Positions 1 to 10,587 of a stretch of 28,279 nt of DNA are shown here, piece by piece. Every line of letters begins with the position of its first letter. Within the stretch, counting starts at the first letter, position 1. Source of the DNA: Cylindrobasidium torrendii FP15055 ss-10. Taxonomy: Eukaryota; Basidiomycota; Agaricomycetes; Agaricales; Physalacriaceae. The stretch lies in the NCBI GenBank assembly GCA_000934385.1, contig KN880723.1, positions 1 through 28,279 of the forward strand, read 5' to 3'. Position numbers and translations under genes: made by a program. The notes beneath the pieces were generated by a model. It was given only the letters and a program-made list of their open reading frames with translations. It had not been told where the DNA came from and searched no databases.

Positions 1-145
1 AAATGTTAGCGACGCAAGAAACAACCCGGATCCACGGGCGTACCCAAGGATCTTGCTGTATGAGCAACTTGACATGATAAAGTCCATCATCAAACTCCGG
101 ATGCGTTGAGATGTCTTGCGAGCGATGGAGAATGGGCGCGGTCAT
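1..145 (-). CDS. Unrecognised paralogous family, copy A (first exon only, cut by window edge)
   Basis: Only exon 1 (145 to 44, 34 codons) and the start of intron 1 (43 to beyond base 1) are inside the window. The peptide contains HRSQDISTHPEF and ends LLIQQDPW. It differs from copy B exon 1 at only a few codons and ends at the same phase-0 donor (GTACGC). The intron also resembles copy B intron 1, including a GCTAAC branch point whose acceptor lies off the edge. A second in-frame ATG sits 9 nt upstream (154-152). Function is unknown. Identification as a family member rests on exon 1, the intron and the upstream leader, all of which match copies B-E. Confidence 0.75.
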   Translation of the reverse strand, partial: MTAPILHRSQDISTHPEFDDGLYHVKLLIQQDPWVRPWIRVVSCVANI

Positions 146-685
146 TGTGGACATGATGGTGGTGGTTGAAAGCCCAAAGGCGAGTGATCGTTGACTCCCA
201 ATCATATGCATATGCATATGTATCTAGATCATTATTATATTAGTTTTCTCCTCGAGCTTAGTTCCCAATGAATACCGTTGCATGCCTGCATGTATCATGC
301 GGGGAGGGAAGAATTATTACCTGAGATCAGACAAGTTGAGCAGCGCGAGTGTAAAGAATTAAAATGTACATAGTTCTCTTTGGAAACAACGAATAAAACT
401 AATTGATCCAGTAAAATGTTCCCCAAACAAGCCAAAGAAGCCTGCTTCCCTCGTGCCAAGCGATAATGATTCAAGCCGCCGCGAGATTTGAATTTGTGGG
501 GGCATAACATCGAACGGCACAGAAGCTCCCGAATCACCACGACTTCATGATCCTTGTGAGGAGATTCACGATTGAATATTCTGGCAGAAACGTAGGTAAC
601 AAAAGAGTCGCAAAGAACGCGATATAAGAGTTATAGTACATTGTGATAGCTAAACAAGGAAATACAGATAGTTCGACATGGGTGA
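146..685. other. Intergenic: copy A upstream region and copy B downstream region
   Basis: No supportable gene here. The end next to copy A carries the leader sequence shared by all family members (about 146-195). Further on is a CATATG repeat and an AT-rich stretch around 203-245. The rest should hold the 3' end of copy B. Confidence 0.6.
203..220. repeat. Self-complementary CATATG/GCATAT repeat
   Basis: Bases 203-220 are an uninterrupted CATATG-GCATAT type alternation that is its own reverse complement. It lies about 60 nt upstream of the copy A start codon, just beyond the shared leader. It could be promoter structure or a simple repeat; nothing else supports a function. Confidence 0.5.
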
Positions 686-1789
686 TCATCGTAGCTTCAA
701 TGGCCGCCCAGAGCGTATCCGCCGAGGGATCCTGCTTGGGCGTACTACTTTCACACGCGAGCGCAGAGCCCTCTTTGGCACCGACTTCAACTCAAGCTCG
801 GGTCGCGTCATCACTGCAAGCTCGCGCCAATCTCCGTCGTCCATAGTGACACCTTCGAATCGAACAACGGGCTCATCGTTGGCGTACGAGCGCACGTGTA
901 CTGGTGAAAACTCATCCCTTGATACTACTTGCACCTCCTGCACCCAGTCTGTGATCCGGCAGTCCGCTTCTGAAAGTTCTTCGGAAGACGCAGAATCCGA
1001 AGAATGCGTGAGAGACGGACAGCCACTCTGCGTCGGCGATGGCGCTCGCCGCGGGATGGATGGAGACCATATGAGCAGACTTTTAGAGATGACGTCCAGG
1101 AGTGGCTGCTCGGTCCGTGGACGGGCCAGAGTGGACCTCCCATATTGGAAACTCCAAGCTTGAAAAATGGAGACACAAGGATGCGCAGTGGTGGTAAACA
1201 GAGGGAGTTGTGGGTATGGACATATATGTTCGGTGACCACGCCGGTGATGGGATGTCGTGTATACAGGGGATCTGTGAAGTCCTCTCGGACCTCGAATGT
1301 GTAGACGTAGTCTCTCAAAGATTGGGTCTGCGTATGATGAGTGGAATGGCTGGGCTCGGCAATAGAAGGCGTACCATATAGAAGGGCACGCGGGAATGTG
1401 GAGCAGAAAGGTTATTGCGCTCGAATAGCTCGTATATGTCCTCGAGGATCGTTTTCGTTGGCACGAATGCAAAACGGCAAAGTTCAACACAGTCCGCCAT
1501 GCGGAGTTGAACTAAGTGCGTGTGGGAAAGAGGTCGAAAGTATAGGGAGAACGTACCTGGTATATGGTTTTCCGCGCAGTCCGTTGCCTCGTCGAATTCT
1601 CCGCTACGTAGGCCAGCGCTATATTCGAAGACGAACATCTGGTCGAGTGTTAGCGACGCGATGGACAATCCAAACCCAGTGACGTACCCAAGGATCTTCC
1701 TGCAGAAGCAACTTGACATGATACAGTTCATCCTCAAACTCTGGATGTGTGGATATGTCTTGCGAGCGATGGAGAACGGGCGCAGTCAT
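686..1789 (-). CDS. Unrecognised paralogous family, copy B (complete, 320 aa)
   Basis: Four exons: 1789-1688, 1638-1557, 1511-1375 and 1327-686, with introns of 49, 45 and 47 nt in phases 0, 1 and 0. Exon 1 has HRSQDISTHPEF; exon 2 has FEYSAGLRSGEF; exon 3 has FAFVPTKTILEDIYELFE; exon 4 opens with SLRDYVYTFE. Exon 4 then carries the core block: TRHPITG, a conserved His, PYPQLPLF and AHPC. The tail is Ser/Glu-rich, has a GDW spot and ends basic (RPSRIPRR). I see no signal peptide or membrane segment. The exon plan and block are shared with copies C, D and E, and the upstream leader with all members. I do not recognise the family, and no enzymatic role can be assigned. The conserved His and Cys residues could bind metal, but that is a guess. 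Confidence 0.85.
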
Positions 1790-2160
1790 TTCGATGGTGA
1801 TGGTGGTGGTCGAAAGGCAAGTGATCGCTGGACCCAGGCACGTTCGGCTATCGGAAGGCAGATCCGGGCACGTGACCAGGTTTTAATCTGCGACGGCCCA
1901 TGGGTCCGGGGACTCTGAATGAGCATCGAATGCTCATCAGAAGAAGTGAAAAGTCGTTTCAAAAACAAAAATACTTGGGGAGATACTATTTGTTTTTTAC
2001 CTTTACGTTTCAAGGAATGTGACAAAGAACGAACCAAACGCAACCCTTTAGCCTGGCTGTGCCGTGTCGGAGCCGAAATCTGACTATTTAACACGAGGCG
2101 CATTCTGAATCGATCGTTGTTGCCACTTCTATCCTTACTACCACAACCACACATTCCCAT
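1790..2160. promoter_or_regulatory. Divergent promoter region between copy B and the Ser/Pro-rich gene
   Basis: This 371-nt region separates two oppositely oriented start codons. Next to copy B (1790-1835) lies the leader shared by the family: a run of GGT triplets, then GTGATCG and GGACCC. An AT-rich stretch with T/A tracts lies at about 1960-2000, and a CT-rich stretch at about 2125-2160 precedes the ATG of the downstream gene. Confidence 0.5.
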
Positions 2161-4260
2161 ATGAATTCAACCGCTGCACTGTCCACCCCAAACCCTGGGG
2201 GGTCCTTACCACGGCAGACCTACTCACGTACCGCCAAACGAGAAGACACAGATTACTATCCCAAGGACACGCCAATTGAGGATGTGATGCGCGTAACAGA
2301 GGTCACACCTGAACGGCTAGCTACGTTTACGGAACTGGCGTCTAAGATGGTGCTGTGTGTAGGAGAAGCAGTTCGCAAGGCATCACCAGAGGGCGATAAT
2401 TGTCTCGACACTGGGACTCCAAATCTCCACGGCCGTAACAACCTTGTCCATACTGTCCCACGTCACGGAGACGAGCCAGTTACACTGCGTGCAGGAGACG
2501 ACATGCGCTCGTGCGGGAGATCGATATATGTTGACAGCTATTCAAATGTATTCTTCCGTGCGTTGACCTTACATTGAGATCATTGACTTACTCTTACTGA
2601 ATACAAATCAGTGGATCTCGGCCCTCATAACGACTACGACGCAAATCTTTGGACATTCCGCCCCTTGAAAGACGTATGCGATGATATTGTCAGCATTATT
2701 GAGCGTAATGTGCGGCTGCCGTTGAACTCACCGGATCGCATCGACGTGTGGGATGTGAGTGCATCACATCGTAGCAGCTTATGGCAAGGTTAATGCTGAT
2801 TTTCCCTTGATTACAGAAATATCCACCCGGAACCCTGCAAGACCTTGAATATGTCCCACTGGCTGCGCCATGTTGTCTACAAGGATGGTGTTTGCATCGG
2901 AACGCGCGCCGGGGATGAATCTCGCCCACCCATCAAGTCACATACCGCTCTTGGGTCGCATTTCGTGCGCTTCATGAGGGCCCTTCGGTATAAAAAGATC
3001 GTAGGAGAGCTCAACACCTGTGACTCCATATCTCCCGCAGAACTGAAATGGAGTAGGCGCCTCTTGAAACGTGTCACTGATGTGGGCTGGTTTGATCCTA
3101 TGGATGACAATGAGAGGACCTTCTTGTTCGCCAAAAGAGTGCTCAATCCCAGCAATACTGATCAACTCCGACGCCTAACAGGCCGCAGTGTCAAAGGAGA
3201 TAAACTCGGACGGTCCTTGATATCTTCTGTCAAGCTCTCAGAACGTGATACTTCCTACCTTGTCGACGTTCTGCTCCCAGACTATGGAACTCCTTCGGCA
3301 CCTGCGCGAATCGACCGATTTATTTTAGACAAACTGTCGCCCCCCGAAGATGATACAGAACCAGTCGAGGACATACCGTCGGACAAGCTCATCTCCCCTG
3401 CTTTCAAATCGTCCGAAAATATTGGAGACACTGCTCCTACAAACCCATTGCCCTTGAAGTCCACTGCGTCGAAGACAGCCACTGCGCGCGAGGCTGCGCC
3501 TTCCGTCAAATTCACTGCTCGTGCACTTGGACACACGACGACCGCACCTATTAATCACAACACAAGAACCTTGACGGGATCCAACACACTCGTTGCCTCT
3601 CAAACCGCTTCCACCCATGCCACACGTGTTCCAAAGCGTAACCGAGAGTCTGACGCTGCTGACAACCGGACTATCAAGAAGGGGAAGACCGTCGTTGATG
3701 CCCACGAATCCTCATCCCCAGGACCGTTCGTTGGGTCCTCTCCGGAAAATTCAACTGCAGACTCGCCTCCATTGGCGAACTCGTTCAAGGCCATGCTTCG
3801 CTCTAAGGAGGACGCTCTGAAGGATCGTCGTGTAGCAGCTCTTACAAAGGGTCAACAGGCCGTCACAACTCGTCGGTCAGCGGCACCAGGCGTCGCACAA
3901 TCTAGGCCGCCTCCGCCAGCTGCGCCGACCAAGGACAAGCCATCGAACGCTTCAGTTGTCCCGAAATCCGGTTTCGCATTCAAGATGCCCGCTAGCAAAA
4001 CCGTACCGTCGTCCAACGCTCTATTGCAGGCACCTGCGTCGGCCAAACCATCTCAGGCGAAGTCGACGCAGCCCGTTCCCCCATCCCAGTCCGTGGCTCG
4101 CAAGGCATCGCAGCCGACACTTCGCCCGCCGTCCACCTCCCGCATCCCGGGACCGTCTACCTCCAAGATTCCTGCTCCATCTGCTGCTAGCGGCAGCCGC
4201 AGGGTCATTGACAGGATGAAGCCGAAGCCACAGCCAAAGCCAAAGCCTCCCAAGGCTTAA
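2161..4260 (+). CDS. Unrecognised Ser/Pro-rich protein (~650 aa) with an unresolved reading-frame junction
   Basis: Exon 1 (2161-2557) joins exon 2 (2612-2754) through a clean GTGCGT intron, giving NVFFLDLGPHNDYDANLW across the junction. A second intron, 2755-2816, has an ideal donor (GTGAGT) and acceptor (TTACAG). It enters exon 3 one base out of frame with the 470-codon run that continues to the stop. Splicing to an AAG at 2841 restores the frame but drops 25 nt; otherwise one base is extra near 2883. The first ~330 residues look like a folded domain (it includes DESRPPIKSHTALG). The C-terminal half is low-complexity Ser/Pro/Ala with a basic nuclear-localisation-like stretch (PKRNRES ... 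KKGK) and a Lys-Pro-rich end. No family recognised. Confidence 0.7.
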
Positions 4261-4998
4261 TCATTCGGCTTCCAGCGCTTCGTCCTTGGCCGTTCTCTCT
4301 TGATACTCGTTCTGGATACATCTCGTAAGTTACTTACTCTTTAGTCCTCGCCATTATCTATGTATGTACTTGATTGATACTGCACACCCTCGTTAGCATC
4401 GTTTCCCGCTACTTACTTATCCTTGCTCTGCTGGATGCATTGAGCTCTTGCGTTCCTTACCCACCTTCGTTATTATACTCGTGTTCCTCAGTTTGCATAG
4501 CTGTCCGTTCCTTGTCATACTGTACCCTGTGGCTAATGCAACCTGCTGTTTGAACATAAATTGTGTCTCGCGTCGAATGATTCATAGTAACACCACTGAT
4601 GAGTCAACGCAATGAAGCCATGCTGCAAAATGAGTTCAAGTACTGTCGACGAGTGTGATGATATCGACGTACGAGACTGTACGCATACCAATGTATGTCG
4701 TAGAGTCTGGGTTTGCTCATTGGATTGTGAGTTGCGTCGCTCTTCAGTACACAGTGACTTTTAGCCTCATTATGCACAATGTCCCACCTAAAGCTACTCA
4801 CCTCGTTGAGAAAACCTGGGTATCATCCGTACCGCCCACGGGGTTTTGCAAGTAATGCTATGCCTCACCTGTTATGCCCCCCTTTGCCTATGAATGTAAC
4901 TAGCACCTTTATACAACGTCTGACTTTGTTCTCCTTTTGGTTTTAGCGTTCTTGAATAGCTCCTTCCAGGCTCCTTCATAGCTCCCGTACCGTCGGGA
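4261..4998. other. Intergenic: 3' region of Ser/Pro-rich gene and MscS upstream region
   Basis: No gene seen in these 738 nt. The first part is T/C-rich and probably the 3' untranslated and terminator region of the upstream gene. The last ~80 nt before 4999 are pyrimidine-rich, as is common upstream of basidiomycete start codons. Confidence 0.5.
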
Positions 4999-7160
4999 AT
5001 GCCGTCACGGCGCGTGGAGCCGATCAGTACATTGCCATCCTTCCTCTTGACGTCCATCATGGACATCAAGGAGCACGACTATGCACCTGTACGGGTGTCC
5101 TTGACGCGCAGCCCACTTGCAACCGACAAAATGAAGACAAAATCAGATGGAAACGACACCGACACCGACACTGAATCCACGACCAATTCAGCGGACTTCA
5201 ACTGGGACGAGGAGGAAGAGGCCGAGGAAAAACATGCCAAGCAGCGCGCTGTTAGGGGCCGTGCACTTTATGTCGCGTACATGAAGCTTTCCAGAACCGT
5301 TCGGGCACTGCTGGCGTGCATTCTTGGAGGAGGCCTCTGCATTACACCCTTCCTGGTCGTATACTTCAAATTTGCGGACAGCGCGGTACGCACGGAGGTC
5401 CACGCGTGGTCCATCTGGTTGACTGCGACCTGGGTCGCAGCTTGCCTCACGTATATCGTCGTCGACCTCGTTCCCCGGATTATCATTGCGCTGGTAGCAT
5501 TGTTTGGCGGTCATATTGAACGGCTGCAGGTTCAGATAGAGGTGCGTATCAATCCTGGTTGTCGATTACTACTTACATTCGTTGATTCCCAGCTAGCTGT
5601 CGCTGTGTCAGGCTGGCTCAAGCTTGTTCTGGATATATCTTGGGCCTGGATAGCTTTGGGCGTCGTGCGGTCCATCTACAAACCCCAAGGCTCGTACTGG
5701 GACGACCTCAATCGCGTCATGCAGGCTTTCTTTGGAAGCAGCCTTATCCTCCTTACCGAGAAACTCATCCTCCATCTCGTTGCTATCCGTTTCCACCAGA
5801 AAGCACTCGCGGACCGCATCGCAGAGAACCAGGTCGCTCTACGGGCCCTGGACCGCCTTTCGACAGCCGAGCCAAAGCGCAAGTCGAAGCTCCCAGGGAA
5901 ACGAGGACATAAGGCCACTGCATCCATTGACCCCAATACCCTCGAGGGACGAATCGCGACTCAAGGTGACTTGAGGAAGGAGCGCAAACGTCGGCGCAAA
6001 GCCATCACTGCAGTCTTTGTGGATCAAATTCGCCAAATCGCACTCAAGAACTCGGACTTCAACCGCGCAGGAAACGTTGGTAGCGTGCACAATGCGCGCC
6101 GGCTTGCGCGCAAGCTCTTCAGCGCGCTGAGTGACCGCGATGCCCTCCTCGTCGAGGACTTCTACCCGTATTTCGAGACCCCGGACGAGGCTAAGGATGC
6201 GTTCGCGATATTCGACTGTGATGGAAATGGGGACATCACAAAACCTGAGATGCGGGAGACGGTCTTGAGAATATACAAAGAGCGGAAGGCACTGGTGTCG
6301 GGCCTCAAGGACGCTAGTGCAGCGATTGGCAAACTCGACGCCGTGATGATTGCGGTCGCCTTGTTTTGCATGCTCTTCTTGTTCCTCCTCATCTTCGCGC
6401 GCGAGAACACTTTGGCATCGCTCGTCCCGCTGGGCAGTATGGTTCTGGGCTTCTCGTTCATCTTTGGTGGCTCCGCAGCATCACTGTTCGAGTCTATTAT
6501 CTTCATTTTCTCTACCCATGTCTTTGACGTCGGAGACTTGGTGTTCATCGATACCCAGGTATGTTGTGTTCACAGCTTCATGTACATAGACGCTCATGCC
6601 CTTCGTAGCCTCTAGTTGTGGTAGAATTCGGTCTTTTTGCGACGACATTCCGCCGTATGGATGGTCAAGAGATTGTCGCACCTAATGCTTTGATACGTTC
6701 GGCAAAGACAATCCACAACGTCCGACGGAGTCACTCGATGTGGGAGACGACGACGCTCATGGTGTCATACAACACCCCGCTGGAGCGCATTGAGCAGCTC
6801 AAGCAGCGCATCAAGCAGTACATAGCCGAGAACCCGCGCGATTGGAGCGGGATGGACTTGAACATCGACAAGATGGTGAAGCAGAATGCTATTCATGTTA
6901 TAGTTGCAATGGAACGTGCGTCTGTTCTTCGCGCTGTGGAACTCGGACAAGGCTGCGGTGTGCTAACAAATTTCATCACAGACCGACCAAATTGGCAAGA
7001 CTGGGGCGGCCGCTGGGCACGGCGCACGGCGTTTATGAAGAATCTGCGGGTCATCCTGGAGGATTTGGACATTCGTTATATGTGTCCTATCCAGCCAGTC
7101 GTTGCGCCGTCCTCGGGCTTGCCGCACGGCGCTTCTCTTCCCAGGATGGCTAGGCGCTAG
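4999..7160 (+). CDS. MscS-family mechanosensitive channel with EF-hand (Msy1/Msy2-like)
   Basis: Membrane channel opened by membrane tension. The fungal Msy proteins of S. pombe are intracellular (ER) members that control calcium during hypo-osmotic shock. Exons are 4999-5541, 5593-6558, 6609-6915 and 6982-7160 (introns 51, 50 and 66 nt), giving 664 aa. Order seen: acidic N terminus with a Glu-rich patch (~residues 74-82); four or five hydrophobic segments (~102-245); a basic linker; an EF-hand loop, DCDGNGDITKPE (~389-400), with all calcium ligands; a hydrophobic helix (~432-450); the pore-lining helix and MscS beta domain (STHVFDVGDLVFID, then FRRMDGQEIVAPNAL); and a C-terminal alpha/beta region. 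An in-frame ATG at 5059 with a strong context (A at -3, G at +4) is an equally likely start. Intron 1 is stop-free and a multiple of three. Family assignment is firm; location is inferred. Confidence 0.93.
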
Positions 7161-7690
7161 TGTACAGGATACTGACTGGGCGGAGTGTGGCTAGATGCGA
7201 GTTGTTCTGCTTGAGGTCTGCACTGCTTGCAGCCATGGACTAGGTGATTATACAGGTATCTATATAGAAAGTTGCCCATATGATACCGATGGTGTATCAC
7301 TGTAATGATGTGCTATGAGACGCCTACTGCTATCTGCATGAATGCTCCCTAGTTAATCACCGTCGCAGAGTGATTTCCTTGTTATTTGCGAGAGGGGCGG
7401 TGTGTGAGGACTCAGGCTGTTAGTTATGTGTGCTTCGACGAATAGCGATGATGCCAGTCGAGTGTCAGTGTTTGCTCGAGTTGCTGTGCACTTGCTGTGT
7501 GATTAGTGCCGCGAGAGTGGGGCAATGATGCTAATCGCCCTAGTGGCGCACCACTCCCGTGGCAGGTTCAGAGATTACCTTCCTAATACGGAGGAAATTA
7601 TGTCAGCGGAACGTGATACCTAGGACCGAGGGCCCACGGGCCCTGAGTGTTTCGATCACCTTTCTCTCAACCACCATCATCCACTCCAGC
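7161..7690. other. Intergenic: MscS 3' region and copy C upstream region
   Basis: No gene seen. The last ~40 nt (about 7651-7690) carry the family leader in direct orientation (CGATCAC, then CCACCATCATCC, then ATG). A GGGCCC palindrome lies just ahead of it. Confidence 0.5.
7629..7644. repeat. GGGCCC-ac-GGGCCC inverted repeat
   Basis: Sixteen bases reading A-GGGCCC-AC-GGGCCC-T form a near-perfect palindrome with a two-base centre. It lies about 47 nt upstream of the copy C start codon. No equivalent is seen upstream of the other family members. It could be a binding site for a dimeric factor, or chance. Confidence 0.5.
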
Positions 7691-8765
7691 ATGTTCATTT
7701 TGCACCGAGCGCAAGATATTTCAGTCCACCCAATCTTCGAAGATTCCGTGCATGTTCAATTAATGGCCAAGGATAGCCCTGCAGTGAGTGCATTCAAGCC
7801 TATGCCCTATTGTCTTTCTAAGAGGTCGTAGATCCACTACTTCGAATATTGTGCTGGCACAGGCCACGGAGAATTTCAGGAAAATGTCGAGTGCTCGGAA
7901 AACTACATTCCACGTACGTGCAGTCTGGTATTCAGCTATCCTACCGCGCTCTTCTAACACATTTACAGTGCAGCCTCGCATGCAATCGCTCATCCTCAGC
8001 AACCGATGCGCGTTCATGCCCTCAGACAATGTGCTCTCCAACATCAATGCCCTTTATTTGCGCAACTCTTGCTCTGCCCCACGCGAACGAATCCGCTTCA
8101 ATAACGTTTGTTCTCATCCCCTTCACAAAGCATTCTTTCTCACTGGCACTTCTATCTAGGTTCCATCTTTGGATGACTGCGTCTACACATTTGAGTGTGG
8201 CGAGAATTTCACTGACAGGCTCTTCACGCGGCATCCCATAACCGGTGTTGTCACAACCCACATCTTCCCATATCCCAACCTGCCCCAGTTCATCATGCCT
8301 GCTCATCCTTGCCTTGTTGTGCAAGGGTTTGGCAAAGACCCTTCGGATTGTGATGTGTCTCGGGTGCCACTTTGTCCGCTCGTGAAAGAGATTATGTTTA
8401 GTCTCACGACAAATGGTAGAGCCGCTCCTGATGCCGACACTTGGCGTTACTCTCCCAGCGCCAGAAGCTCCAGCGAGTGTCCTTCACTCACGTACACATC
8501 TGGTTCAGCGTCGTCGGATGAGTCCCTTGAGGATCTCGAGTTAGCTGACTGTTTTGGATCGGCACCCGCGGACGGCGCTGCCATGGACATTGATGACCAT
8601 GGCGCGCCGACGTGGGCAAACTCGGACGTTTCAATGGACTTCGAGAGTTGGCAGCAGGGCACTTGGCCTGAAGACATACAGGAGGTCGCGACTGCGAAGA
8701 GAAGAGCTTCCTCGCCGGACTTGGAGGAGGCGGCGCGCCCGAACAAAATACCCAGACTCGTTTGA
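7691..8765 (+). CDS. Unrecognised paralogous family, copy C (complete, inverted member, 305 aa)
   Basis: Exons are 7691-7783, 7832-7913, 7969-8105 and 8160-8765, with introns of 48, 55 and 54 nt in phases 0, 1 and 0. Exon 2 (82 nt) and exon 3 (137 nt) have exactly the lengths of copy B. Exon 1 has HRAQDISVHPIFED; exon 2 FEYCAGTGHGEF; exon 3 RCAFMPSDNVL and then SAPRERIRF; exon 4 SLDDCVYTFE. The core follows: TRHPITG, His, PYPNLPQF and AHPC. The tail is rich in Ser and acidic residues, has GTW and ends with ARPNKIPR. An AATAAA at 8908-8913 could be the polyadenylation signal. This is the only member on the plus strand and it is the most diverged in exon 3. Function unknown. Confidence 0.85.
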
Positions 8766-9139
8766 CAGGCTACTCTTCCTACATTATGCTGCAAACGTGT
8801 CTCACTACCAGTACTTAATACGCCTTGACTTACCTTTTAATCTTGATTCTTCGTATAATGCATTTCTTTGTCTTGCTTGTCATAAGGCGTGCACTAAGCC
8901 CTTCTGCAATAAAGAGCGTAGTGTGCGCGTGACACTGTGAAGGAATTGCTCGCGATTCAGGTTGTTAACTGTGTCGATGAACTATGCGTTTGCACTGTGT
9001 ATCCTCCTACAAGCTGAGCTTTGCGATCAGGATTAGAAAGATCATAGATACTCAAGATATGCAGGGCATGGGTCTGTGAAATATTAAAAACTCAAAGACA
9101 GAAGCGGTAAAGCAATCCTGCCTCTGGTGAAGAGGACCA
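8766..9139. other. Intergenic: copy C 3' region
   Basis: No gene seen. It contains the AATAAA at 8908-8913 and a TATTAAAA-like stretch near 9082-9090, about 55 nt ahead of the doubtful ORF that follows. Confidence 0.45.
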
Positions 9140-9772
9140 ATGGATCCCTCCCTCCTCGATGGTCTAGACTCGGATCACGAACCCGGTTCGGCCGATCAAT
9201 CCATCAAAGCATTGTGTGCCGTCACTGTTGTACCCAATCGCACTCCTTCCATCCTGGGTGGATTGAGTCCATGCCAAATCAATTCCATGCAATACTCAAA
9301 CATATATGGAAGGAATGTAACGAACTCGACGGACCAGAAGTGCCATTCGGGGACTTATAAAGTCTCAGGAGGAAACAACGGCTACCCTAGGCATCCCACA
9401 CCCCTCAAACGAGGAAACAGCTCGACCATTGGTCTAGATCCAGCTGAGAACTCTCCTCGAGACTCTGCAGATGTGTATCTTCTCCAAAATCGACATCCCT
9501 CGTATGCATTCCAATGTAATGACATGAAAACACGCCCTCGATCCGCTCCTCTCTGCTCACATACACCACGCCCATGCCCACCAGGACGAATTTATGTAGT
9601 GAACTCGATATTTTCCCTATCCACGGTCAGCATCAAATCGCGCGGCCTGGATTCCGAAAACGGACTGGTGCCTCTCGCCGCTGTTGAGGCTTCGTTCTCC
9701 ACGTCCATTGCTACTCAACAACACCGAAGGCAAAACCTGTTTTCTCTGTACGTGAGCATGCGTAGTGAATGA
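9140..9772 (+). CDS. Doubtful hypothetical ORF, 210 codons
   Basis: An uninterrupted 210-codon frame starting with ATG. That is longer than expected by chance in non-coding DNA of this composition, and it is not the shadow of a recognised gene. The product is polar, with several Cys and Pro residues (for example CSHTPRPCPPGR). I see no membrane segment, repeat or known motif. A TATTAAAA-like sequence lies about 55 nt upstream. It could be an orphan gene, an exon of a larger gene, or chance. Confidence 0.3.
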   Translation: MDPSLLDGLDSDHEPGSADQSIKALCAVTVVPNRTPSILGGLSPCQINSMQYSNIYGRNVTNSTDQKCHSGTYKVSGGNNGYPRHPTPLKRGNSSTIGLDPAENSPRDSADVYLLQNRHPSYAFQCNDMKTRPRSAPLCSHTPRPCPPGRIYVVNSIFSLSTVSIKSRGLDSENGLVPLAAVEASFSTSIATQQHRRQNLFSLYVSMRSE

Positions 9773-10587
9773 ACGTGGTTGGGAGGCTCTTGTTTACATA
9801 GTAGCTGCTACTAGTGAATTCAAACTTGTCGATCATACCACTAATGCTAATGCGTAGTATTAGTACACCCGAAGGGGCCCTACCTTACATGCGTCGTACA
9901 CTGTTATCTCTACTGCATTTATACTAGCAACTCTACGGAACGCGAAGAATGCGGAATACTCTCCCTGAGCTCACTTACCTTTTGCCTGTTTGCGTATCGC
10001 GGCCGAGTGGCACCCCCGGGCGTCTGTCAGTAAGACCGAGCGGAATTGAACGCTAGAGGGCTTCGAGAATCGAGACTACCCGCACGACCGGTGTCTTCAC
10101 CGATGTGGCTTCAGGTAAACAGTATACCGATACAGAGGAGACGAGCGGTCGATCAGTATAAAATGCTGCAACTGCTGGAAGAGTCAGTAGTAGTAATGAA
10201 CCAGGTCGTCGGCGGAGTACGAGGAAAGGATAGCCATTATCTTCAGCCACTGCGTGGTTCGCCGTGATGAAAAACTCACATATTGAGAATTGTCGAGGAA
10301 GACATGCTTCAGCGATAGCGTACTCAGGGATTGGATGAGGTGTATGCGAGAAACAGCGGGCCATGATAATGAAATGAACAGCGCGCCTGCACCACGGTCA
10401 CGCGATGAGATACACCAGAAGAAAAAACGATACATTTGCAATGCTCGATACAGTAAGTACAGTGCAGCATAAATAAACACACATACACATGCCGCATACC
10501 CATGCTTCACTTCCCCATGAATGTGGGTCCATTCGTGCTGGTAGGACATTTGACGTGGAGAAGCCACAGCTCTCTGATATCCTACAC
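9773..10587. other. Intergenic: eIF3f 3' region and surroundings
   Basis: No gene supported. Short open frames on the minus strand (10053-10591) show no recognisable protein and probably lie in the 3' untranslated region of eIF3f and beyond. Confidence 0.45.
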
